Positions 34,620 through 41,196 of a DNA stretch of 64,000 bases are shown one piece after another. The DNA lies in NCBI RefSeq assembly GCF_004331435.1, contig NZ_SJKA01000019.1, positions 1 to 64,000 on the forward strand. The letters are read 5' to 3'. Positions within the stretch are counted from its first letter, which is position 1. The number at the start of each line of letters is the position of its first letter. A program made the translations under genes and the position numbers. Source of the stretch: Kribbella sindirgiensis. Lineage in GTDB: Bacteria; Actinomycetota; Actinomycetes; Propionibacteriales; Kribbellaceae. Below the pieces are notes generated by a model, which was given only the letters and a program-made list of their open reading frames with translations, made no database searches and was not told the origin of the DNA.

Positions 34620-35630
34620 TCAGAACCAGTGGTCGAAGGTGTCGTGCCAGTCGCGGCGCGGGGTTCGGCCGGTGGAGGTCGCGGGGTAGCCGATGCGGAG
34701 GATCATCTGGGGCCAGGCGTGGCCGCCGATCAGGTCGCGGACCTCGTGGCGTGATGACGAGTGTTCGAGCACCTGGTTCAGGAACGAGGTGGCCAGGTTG
34801 TACGACGTCGCCACCAGCAGAACTCGCTCGAGTGCCAGGCCGGCCCGCGTCCACCCGGCGGCGTCTTCTTCCGGTGTGCTGAGTACGGCGATCATCGGGA
34901 ACGTCTCGTACTGGACACGGTCGCGCCTGGTGTCGAAGCCTGCGGACAGGTCGCGTACGAACGCCGGTAGGTCGGGCAAGGACCCGAGCGCGCTTTCCTG
35001 GACGCCGTCGTCGGAACGGTCCGAGCCGATCCAGCGCCGGCGTTCGTGGATCCGGTCCTCGTCTCGCAACTCCTCGGTGTCGGTACGCTCGAGGAGCCGG
35101 TGGAGTCGCGCCGAGGTGGCCGGGTCGAGCCAGTGCAGGTGCGCGCCTTCGGCGTCTGCCGCGTCGTCGAGCCGGTGCAGGATCTTCGGTGCGATCGGGT
35201 GGCTGAGGAGCGGGCCGCGGTACGTGTGCCTCCGGCGGAGTTCGCCGTACAGGCTGCCGAGCTCAGGCACCGGGGCGCTGCGGTCGGCGAGGAAGATCCG
35301 GGCCGCGACCCCGGGGCGCGCCGGGTCCGGGTCCACTGCGATCCGCGTCTCGTGGCCGAGCATCGCGGCCGCGACACGGATGTTGAAGGCAGCCGCGCCG
35401 ATGCCGATGCGCGCGGCGCGACCGGCCGGATCCTCGATCGGGAGCACTCGTTCCTCGTCGATCAGTACGTCGATCACCGGGCCGTGCACCTCGAAACGCC
35501 ACGGCTGGGTGTTGTGCTGCGACGGCGCGTGGACCGCGGCGGTCAGCAGGATCTCGACCTCGTCCTCGGTCAACGCCGCGTTCGTCCGCCCGCCGCCGTC
35601 GCCGGGCATGGTCAGCTGTTCGGCCGGCAT
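34620..35630 (-). CDS. Acg-family FMN-binding nitroreductase-like protein
   Basis: The ATG at 35630, preceded by GAGGAGGTTGTG, gives 336 residues, the usual family length (Rv2032 and Rv3131 class). HAPSQHNTQPWRF near the N terminus is the FMN-phosphate-binding motif; RRHTYRGP and the C-terminal RIGYPATSTGRTPRRD also match the double-nitroreductase fold. Family members are strongly induced by DosR in hypoxia. A box centred at 35702, 72 nt upstream, mirrors the spacing seen before the truncated copy at 9977. Substrate unknown. Confidence 0.9.
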   Translation of the reverse strand: MPAEQLTMPGDGGGRTNAALTEDEVEILLTAAVHAPSQHNTQPWRFEVHGPVIDVLIDEERVLPIEDPAGRAARIGIGAAAFNIRVAAAMLGHETRIAVDPDPARPGVAARIFLADRSAPVPELGSLYGELRRRHTYRGPLLSHPIAPKILHRLDDAADAEGAHLHWLDPATSARLHRLLERTDTEELRDEDRIHERRRWIGSDRSDDGVQESALGSLPDLPAFVRDLSAGFDTRRDRVQYETFPMIAVLSTPEEDAAGWTRAGLALERVLLVATSYNLATSFLNQVLEHSSSRHEVRDLIGGHAWPQMILRIGYPATSTGRTPRRDWHDTFDHWF

Positions 35631-35666
35631 CACAACCTCCTCGGCCCGTACCGCTCTGATCCCCCC

Positions 35667-35731
35667 AGACTGCGCCGGCGACGGCCCGCGTCCCAGCGGC
35701 AAGGGTCCCGAACGAGGGGGCCGTTCGGCTC
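35667..35731 (-). promoter_or_regulatory. Tandem boxes and -10 of the full-length acg promoter
   Basis: On the minus strand GGGACCCTTGCCGCT (35695-35709) is the near box and a GGCCGTTCGGC-type box (35717-35731) lies 22 bp upstream. CAGTCT (35667-35672) predicts a start near 35660. An additional GGGACGCGGGCC site overlaps at 35683-35694. Confidence 0.65.
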
Positions 35732-35799
35732 AGGTTCACGAACACCCCGGACCGTTCGCACCGCGTTGTGAGGCCTCGATCACGAGATGCGACGTACTC

Positions 35800-35814
35800 G
35801 GGACCTTTGGCCCT
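35800..35814 (+). promoter_or_regulatory. Consensus dormancy-type box before the FG-GAP gene
   Basis: GGGACCTTTGGCCCT is one of the best consensus matches in the window. It lies 126 nt before the next plus-strand start; the expected -10 position holds only TTTGTT (35837-35842). No other gene feature is seen in the 309-base gap 35631-35939 apart from these boxes. Confidence 0.6.
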
Positions 35815-35939
35815 AGAGCAGAGCGCGCTAGTCCGGTTTGTTGGACGGGTAGGGCTGCCGGGTGAGCGGAGGCTGAACGGGGGCCCAGATCGGCCTCCGT
35901 CGCGGTATGCCGTCGATTCGAGGAACGAGGGGGAGACAC

Positions 35940-36860
35940 ATGCGCGGGAATTTGCGCCTTGGAGGACGGAGCGGACTGGTTCTGCTGGCGGGCATCGGCC
36001 TGCTGCTGGCCGGGACGTCGGTGTCCTCCGCAGCTCAGCAGACGACCACGGGGACAGCGGCGTCGACGAGTGTGGCCACGTCGGCGGCGCTGGTGATCAA
36101 GGACAACGACTTCAACGGTGACGGCAACTCGGATGTGTTGTCCGTCGACTCGGCCGGCCGGTTGTGGCTCTACCCGGGCAACGGTGCGGCGGGGTGGCTT
36201 CCGCGCATCGGGTACAGCTACGGCTGGGACGCGATGACTGCCATCCTGGCGCCCGGTGATTTCGACGGTGACGGTAACGCGGACCTGATGTCGGTCGACA
36301 GTACGGGGTACCTGCGCCTCTACTCGAGCAACGGCGCGGGTGGCTGGCTGAGCTGGAAGCGGTTCGGCGGTGGCTGGAACGCCATGACGTCCGTCTTCGG
36401 TCCGGGTGACTTCAACGGCGACGGTTTCATGGACGTGCTGGCGCGGCAGAGCACGGGGCAGTTGTGGCTCTACCCGGGCAACGGCGCAGGCGGCTTCCTG
36501 CCTCGGGTCGGGTACGGGTACGGCTGGAACGTGATGACGTCGCTGCGTGGCCCGGGCGACTTCAGCGGTGACGGTTTCGTCGACGTGACGGCGCGCGACG
36601 GGAACGGGAACCTGTGGCTCTACCGGGGCAACGGTACGGGTGGCTGGCTGCCGGGCCGGACGCTCATCGGGTCCAGCTGGCAGAACCTGACGGCGATCGT
36701 GACGCCGTGGGACTTCTCCGGCGACGACAAGGTGGATCTGCTGGTCCGCAACGCGAGCGGTTCGCTGTACATGTACCGCGGCAGCGGGACCGGCGGGTGG
36801 ATCCTGCCGCCGGTGCTCGTCGGCTCGGGCTGGAACAGCATGACCGCGATCACCGCCTGA
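35940..36860 (+). CDS. Secreted FG-GAP/VCBS-repeat protein
   Basis: The ATG at 35940 follows GAGGGGGAGAC and gives 306 residues. A signal peptide (RSGLVLLAGIGLLLAG, cleavage near residue 32) precedes about five repeats of 50 residues, each with a calcium-binding DF(N/D/S)GDG(N/F)xD loop and a LWLYPGNGAGG-like strand. Such repeats build a beta-propeller. The copies are similar at DNA level, suggesting internal duplication. It may be a surface adhesin or lectin-like protein; no enzyme motif is present. Confidence 0.85.
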   Translation: MRGNLRLGGRSGLVLLAGIGLLLAGTSVSSAAQQTTTGTAASTSVATSAALVIKDNDFNGDGNSDVLSVDSAGRLWLYPGNGAAGWLPRIGYSYGWDAMTAILAPGDFDGDGNADLMSVDSTGYLRLYSSNGAGGWLSWKRFGGGWNAMTSVFGPGDFNGDGFMDVLARQSTGQLWLYPGNGAGGFLPRVGYGYGWNVMTSLRGPGDFSGDGFVDVTARDGNGNLWLYRGNGTGGWLPGRTLIGSSWQNLTAIVTPWDFSGDDKVDLLVRNASGSLYMYRGSGTGGWILPPVLVGSGWNSMTAITA

Positions 36861-36876
36861 ACCGGGACCGGCGGCA

Positions 36877-36941
36877 GGGGCCGAAGTCCTGGTGGATCGG
36901 GACGTTCTGCCCTGTGGCGCGATCCGCCGTCGCGGTGAACT
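36877..36941 (+). promoter_or_regulatory. Tandem boxes and -10 driving structured RNA copy 2
   Basis: GGGGCCGAAGTCCT (36877-36890) and GGGACGTTCTGCCCT (36899-36913) have centres 22.5 bp apart, the same as before copy 1. TGAACT (36936-36941) occupies -12 to -7 of the element. Confidence 0.75.
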
Positions 36942-36947
36942 GAAATC

Positions 36948-37060
36948 GGCGAGGAGGATCCGTCGAAGTCGACAACACCGGGAGCGGGCAACCGCACCGG
37001 ACCTCGAGACTTCGAACCGCGAGAGTGGAAACGGATCCTCCTCGTCTTCAGCGTTCGCTG
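36948..37060 (+). ncRNA. Structured RNA element, copy 2 (box-controlled sRNA or leader)
   Basis: The 99-nt core (36948-37046) is closed by GGCGAGGAGGATCCGT and ACGGATCCTCCTCGTC, a 16-bp stem with one G-U pair. CGAAGTC (36964-36970) pairs with GACTTCG (37008-37014), and GCGG-GCAA-CCGC (36984-36995) is a GNRA-capped hairpin at the same place as in copy 1. A short CAGC-GTTC-GCTG hairpin (37049-37060) follows. The last 33 bases of the core differ from copy 1 at only two positions. The SHOCT gene starts 70 nt after the core. Confidence 0.72.
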
Positions 37061-37115
37061 TCGACCGCCGTGCCCGGTGTGGGCGGACCTTCCGGGCGCG
37101 AGGGAGGTGATTTCG

Positions 37116-37364
37116 ATGATGTACTGGAACGGCATGGGCTGGGGCGGCTGGGTGATGATGACGATCACCGTGGTCGCGTTCTGGGGGCTCGTCGCCGTCG
37201 TCGTGGTGGCGCTGGTCCGATCGCTGCGTGGCGAGCCGGCCCGGCGGGCACCCGGCAAGAGCGCGCTCGAGCTCCTGGACGAGCGGTTCGCGCGCGGTGA
37301 GATCGACGAGACGGACTACCACCGCCGGCGCGAGCTGTTACTCGAGCACCGGGTAGACCACTGA
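37116..37364 (+). CDS. Short membrane-anchored SHOCT-domain protein
   Basis: The 82-residue protein has a Met/Gly/Trp-rich start (MMYWNGMGWGGW), one transmembrane helix (about residues 13-36) and a C-terminal SHOCT motif (ALELLDERFARGEIDETDY). SHOCT domains mediate oligomerisation, and such small anchored versions often accompany copper-handling genes. The start follows GAGGGAGGTGA. It is one nt from the multicopper oxidase gene, so the two are an operon downstream of RNA copy 2. Confidence 0.85.
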   Translation: MMYWNGMGWGGWVMMTITVVAFWGLVAVVVVALVRSLRGEPARRAPGKSALELLDERFARGEIDETDYHRRRELLLEHRVDH

Positions 37365-37365
37365 C

Positions 37366-38802
37366 ATGGCCCTGTCGCGGCGCCGATTCCTGAGCGGCGC
37401 GGCCGGTGCCGGATTGCTTGCCATCGGTGGTTGCAGGCCGGGTACGGCGGTAGCGCCGGGATCCGAGGCTGTACGCCGTGCCGAAGCAGCACGCCGTACC
37501 GGAGCGGGTCGCACGATCAGCACCAAACTCACGCCACGGGTAACGACTCTCGACCTCGGCGGGCCGACGGTCGACACCTGGGCGTACGGCGACAGCGTAC
37601 CGGGACCAGTGCTCCGGGCACGCGCCGGAGACCTGCTGCGCGTCGATCTGGTGAACCAGTTGCCGGCCGAGACTACCGTGCACTGGCACGGTGTTGCCTT
37701 ACGCAACGACATGGACGGCGTACCCGGAATGACCCAGCAAGCCGTCGGTCCGAACGGATCCTTCCGCTACGAGTTCACGGTGGCGCACCCAGGCACGTAC
37801 TTCTACCATCCGCATGTCGGCGTACAGCTGGACCGCGGCCTGTACGGCGTACTGATCGTCGACGACCCCGAGGATCCCGGGCAGTACGACGCCGAATGGA
37901 TCCTGGTCCTCGACGACTGGGTGGACGGTACGGGCCGGACGCCGGACCAGGTGCTCGCTTCCCTGGACGGGATGCACATGGGCATGGGCGACCTGCACGG
38001 GGCGCAGTCACGGCTGCTCGGGGGTGCGGGGGATGTGGCGTATCCGTACTACCTCGCGAACGGCAGGGTCCCGTCGTCGCCGGTCACGTTCACCGGCAGC
38101 CCTGGCCAGCGGGTCCGGCTGCGGGTCGTGAACGCCGGCGCGGACACCGCGTTCCGGCTGGCGCTCGGCGGGCATCGGCTCACGATCACCCACACGGACG
38201 GTTTCCCGGTGCGGCGTCGGTCGACCGACGCGATCCTGATCGGTATGGGGGAGCGGGTGGACCTCGCGATCACCTTGGGCGATGGTGTCTTCCCCCTCGT
38301 CGCACTGGCCGAGGGCAAGACCGGCACCGCGCGTGCTGTGGTCCGTACGTCCAGCGGGCCGGCGCCGTCGCAGCAGCCGGCTGAGTTGAACCGCCAGGTG
38401 CTGCTCGCCGGCCAGTTGCTCGCGGCAACCGCAGTTCGGCTGCCTGCCACGGACCCCGACCGCACGTTGGACCTCGTGCTCGGTGGGGGGATGATGCAGA
38501 ACCGCTGGACGATCAACGGCAAGGCGTTCCCCGACAGCGAGCCGTTGTCCGTCGAGGAAGGTGAACGCGTCCGGCTCCGCATCGCCAACCGGACCATGAT
38601 GTTCCATCCCGTGCACGTCCACGGCCACACCTTCGGCCTCGCCGACGGCGGCGCGCGCAAGGACACCGTCATCGTCCGAGCGATGGACACCCTCACCGTC
38701 GACCTGACCGCGGACAACCCTGGTCAGTGGGCCACCCACTGCCACAACATCTACCACGCCGAGCGCGGCATGATGACCGCGCTGTCCTACCGCACACCGT
38801 GA
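37366..38802 (+). CDS. Multicopper oxidase, Tat-exported
   Basis: The 478-residue protein starts with a Tat signal (SRRRFLSGAAGAGLLAIGGC) that ends in a possible lipobox Cys. Copper ligands are visible in HWHG, FYHPHVG, FHPVHVHGHTF and the C-terminal HCHNIYHAERGMM, giving the T1 site and T2/T3 cluster, with Met as a likely axial ligand. Such enzymes oxidise Cu(I), Fe(II) or phenols outside the cell using O2. It is coupled to the SHOCT gene. The substrate is not determined by sequence. Confidence 0.93.
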   Translation: MALSRRRFLSGAAGAGLLAIGGCRPGTAVAPGSEAVRRAEAARRTGAGRTISTKLTPRVTTLDLGGPTVDTWAYGDSVPGPVLRARAGDLLRVDLVNQLPAETTVHWHGVALRNDMDGVPGMTQQAVGPNGSFRYEFTVAHPGTYFYHPHVGVQLDRGLYGVLIVDDPEDPGQYDAEWILVLDDWVDGTGRTPDQVLASLDGMHMGMGDLHGAQSRLLGGAGDVAYPYYLANGRVPSSPVTFTGSPGQRVRLRVVNAGADTAFRLALGGHRLTITHTDGFPVRRRSTDAILIGMGERVDLAITLGDGVFPLVALAEGKTGTARAVVRTSSGPAPSQQPAELNRQVLLAGQLLAATAVRLPATDPDRTLDLVLGGGMMQNRWTINGKAFPDSEPLSVEEGERVRLRIANRTMMFHPVHVHGHTFGLADGGARKDTVIVRAMDTLTVDLTADNPGQWATHCHNIYHAERGMMTALSYRTP

Positions 38803-38805
38803 GGG

Positions 38806-39219
38806 TCACACACGGTGGATGGTTCCGCAGCCGGAGCCCGCGAAGAGTTCGGTGTGGATGCTGCGGTCGGCGAGGACGTCGAGGATGTCGTGCAGGCTGA
38901 TCGTCCCTACCACTCGACCGCTGGCGACGACCGGAAGGATCGTCGCCGGTGTCGACTGCATCCGGTCGATGGCCGTTGCGATGTCGTCGTCGACCCGGAC
39001 GGTGACCGCGTGCGGCGTTCTGACGTCGCCGACTCGGTCCGGACGAGCTTCGTCCGGGAGCAGATCCGCGAGGCCGACGACGCCGACCAGGGTGCCGCAG
39101 TCGTCGACGACAGCCAGCGACGTGATCTGCTCGTCGCGCATCAACCGCAGTGCCGTGCCGATCGACGTCTCGTCCGTCGCCGTCACCGCCGGCATGGTCA
39201 TCACGTCCCGGACCTGCAT
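38806..39219 (-). CDS. CBS-domain-pair protein (Hrp1-like)
   Basis: The ATG at 39219 gives 137 residues that form just two CBS motifs (about 4-58 and 70-128; note MQVRDVMTMPAVTATD and GRVVGTISLHDIL). This compact type resembles Rv2626c/Hrp1, a DosR-regulon protein. A GTG three codons upstream (39228) is an alternative. GACGCT at 39252-39257 with a box centred at 39287 predicts a start at 39245. Confidence 0.88.
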   Translation of the reverse strand: MQVRDVMTMPAVTATDETSIGTALRLMRDEQITSLAVVDDCGTLVGVVGLADLLPDEARPDRVGDVRTPHAVTVRVDDDIATAIDRMQSTPATILPVVASGRVVGTISLHDILDVLADRSIHTELFAGSGCGTIHRV

Positions 39220-39251
39220 TCTCGACACCTCGCCTGGTCGCCGCTGACTAC

Positions 39252-39346
39252 AGCGTCCAGCTGTGCGGCGAGACTCGGCAGGGCAGATGGTCACGCCGAG
39301 GGCGGGACCTTCGACACTGGCTGCTCTCGTGGGTGCTGCCGACGGT
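39252..39346. promoter_or_regulatory. Divergent promoter region between CBS and acyltransferase genes
   Basis: AGGGCAGATGGTCAC (39280-39294) with GACGCT (39252-39257) serves the CBS gene. GGGACCTTCGACACT (39304-39318) with GACGGT (39341-39346) serves the acyltransferase, predicting a start exactly at its ATG (39353). Confidence 0.65.
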
Positions 39347-39352
39347 GGGGGT

Positions 39353-40543
39353 ATGACGAAGGGTGCCCGCAGGGATCGTGGCGGTGAGTCCGGCCGGCCC
39401 GGTGGCGGCGTCGGGCAGTGGGCGGCGGCGCGGGAGCTGTTTCTCGACAACCTCAAGGTCATCCTGATCGCGGTGATCATCGCGGGCCACGCGATCATCG
39501 GGTATTCCGAGCTCGACTGGTGGTCGTATGCGGATGTTCGCGAGGTCACGCTGTCGTCGGTGACCGTTGCCGTCCTGTTCGCGGTAGCCGCTCCGTTCGC
39601 GCTCCTGGTGGTGCCTCTGCTGTTCCTGATCGCCGGCCTGCTCACTCCGCTGTCCCTCGACCGCAAAGGAGTGCGGCGGTTCGTTCGGGATCGGCTGCTG
39701 AGGCTGGGGATCCCGTTCGTTCTGTTCGCGTTGCTGATCTGGCCGTTGCTCGAGTACGCCTTGTTCCGGCTGCTGGGTAATCCGGTGGGCCTGCTCGAGG
39801 AAGGGAGCCTGGATACCGGCGTGCTGTGGTTCATCGGCGCCCTGCTGACGTTCTCACTCGTGTATGCCGCCTGGATCCGCGTCGCGGGGCCGCGTCGCGG
39901 CGTACGGCGGTCCGGTGCGGAGATCGGCCTGCGCCACCTGTTACTGCTGGTCGCCGGTGTGACTGTTGCGGCCTTCCTGGTTCGGCTGGCTGTGCCGTTC
40001 GAGGGGGACAGCAAGTACGTCGATCTCAACTTCTACCAGTGGCCGGCGTCGGTCGGACTGTTCGGGCTGGGGATCGCGATATCCGGCGCGGGCTGGCTGT
40101 CCGCCGTACCCGATCGGCTCCGCAGGCTGAGCCGGACGGCGACGTTGGTCGCCGCCGTGGCCTTCGCCGGCGCCGCGATCTACGGCACAACTCTCGAAGG
40201 AGAGTTCGAGGAGGTGTGGGGTGGTGGCTGGCATTGGCGACCGCTGGCGTTCGCAGCGGCGGAGAGCGCACTCGCCGTCTTCGGCGCGGTGTGGGTGCTC
40301 GGCGTTGCGCAGCGTCGTCTCGACCGGCGATTTCGCTGGGCGCGGCCGGCGATCAGCCGGAGCGCGTACGGCGCTTTCATGCTGCAGGGAGTCGTTCTCT
40401 TCGGACTCGCCGTCGCCCTGCGACCGTTACCGCTGCCGGCCGAGGTGAAGGCGCTCGGCGTCGCGACAGTCGGCGTTGCGGGCTGTTTCGCGCTCGCCTG
40501 GCTCCTCATCAGCCGTGTCCCCGGCGTGTCGCGCGTCCTGTAG
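39353..40543 (+). CDS. Acyltransferase-3 family membrane protein
   Basis: The 396-residue protein has about ten predicted helices. LFLDNLKVILIAVIIAGHAIIGY near the N terminus (residues about 30-52, with the conserved His) and RDRLLRLGIPFVLFALL match acyltransferase-3 proteins, which acylate sugars, glycans or lipids at the membrane. The ATG at 39353 coincides with the predicted transcription start, so the message is probably leaderless. The acceptor is unknown. Confidence 0.85.
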   Translation: MTKGARRDRGGESGRPGGGVGQWAAARELFLDNLKVILIAVIIAGHAIIGYSELDWWSYADVREVTLSSVTVAVLFAVAAPFALLVVPLLFLIAGLLTPLSLDRKGVRRFVRDRLLRLGIPFVLFALLIWPLLEYALFRLLGNPVGLLEEGSLDTGVLWFIGALLTFSLVYAAWIRVAGPRRGVRRSGAEIGLRHLLLLVAGVTVAAFLVRLAVPFEGDSKYVDLNFYQWPASVGLFGLGIAISGAGWLSAVPDRLRRLSRTATLVAAVAFAGAAIYGTTLEGEFEEVWGGGWHWRPLAFAAAESALAVFGAVWVLGVAQRRLDRRFRWARPAISRSAYGAFMLQGVVLFGLAVALRPLPLPAEVKALGVATVGVAGCFALAWLLISRVPGVSRVL

Positions 40544-40652
40544 CGCGTCTCGGGGGAGTCAGCCCTGGGGGTGGCGCCAGCGTCGGGCGACCTACAAGCG
40601 GCTCCCACGGCCCCCTCCCAGGTGCCGGAACGGCAGAACGGCCTGGTGCTCC

Positions 40653-40695
40653 GGGACCAAGGGCCCTGCCGCGGACGGGCTCCTGGAGCGAGGGT
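40653..40695 (+). promoter_or_regulatory. Box and -10 before the GyrI-like gene
   Basis: GGGACCAAGGGCCCT (40653-40667) is followed by GAGGGT (40690-40695), predicting a start near 40702 and a short leader carrying CAGGAGGAG. Confidence 0.62.
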
Positions 40696-40719
40696 CATGG
40701 TGAGGGCCCAGGAGGAGAC

Positions 40720-41196
40720 ATGCAGACCGAGTTCCGCACAGTTCGTGAGCAGCCGACCGCCGTACTGCGGGCTACCTTGCGCCGGGGCGAGATCCGCGAC
40801 TGGTTCGATGTCGCGTTCCCGCGCGTCGCCGGCTACCTGTACCGGCGCGGTCTCGTGGCGTGTGGGTTCCCGTTCTCGCGGGACCATCTGTTCCCCGACG
40901 GCACCTACCTGGTGGAGGCCGGTTTCCCGGTCCCAGTGGAGATCGAGGGAGACGGTGACGTACAGCCGTCCAGTCTGCCTGGCGGTCAGGTTGTCGTCGC
41001 CCGCCATGTCGGGTCGTACGACGATGTCGCGGACGCGTATCGCGCGGTCGACGACTGGCTGAAGGCGGAGCAGGCTGTCCGCGTGGGTGACGCGTGGGAG
41101 GTGTACCACGGCGCGAGCGGCGACCGAGCGGGGTACTGCACCGAGGTGATCCAGCCCTTCCGCCTCGTCCCCGTGCTGAGCACCAGCGAGTCATAG
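40720..41196 (+). CDS. GyrI-like small-molecule-binding domain protein
   Basis: The 158-residue protein is a stand-alone GyrI-like/SOUL-type effector-binding domain, as found fused to AraC-type regulators (PTAVLRATLRRGEI, GGQVVVARHVGSYDDVADAYRAV, EVYHG and TEVIQPF). These domains bind hydrophobic small molecules; some inhibit gyrase or hydrolyse toxins. There is no DNA-binding part. The ATG follows CCAGGAGGAGAC. It converges with the P-type ATPase gene, overlapping 6 nt. Confidence 0.82.
   Translation: MQTEFRTVREQPTAVLRATLRRGEIRDWFDVAFPRVAGYLYRRGLVACGFPFSRDHLFPDGTYLVEAGFPVPVEIEGDGDVQPSSLPGGQVVVARHVGSYDDVADAYRAVDDWLKAEQAVRVGDAWEVYHGASGDRAGYCTEVIQPFRLVPVLSTSES

Noticed and set aside
35940..36860. 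FG-GAP repeats as a DNA tandem repeat array
   Set aside because: The repeats are protein-level duplications within one intact gene, not a separate repeat feature.
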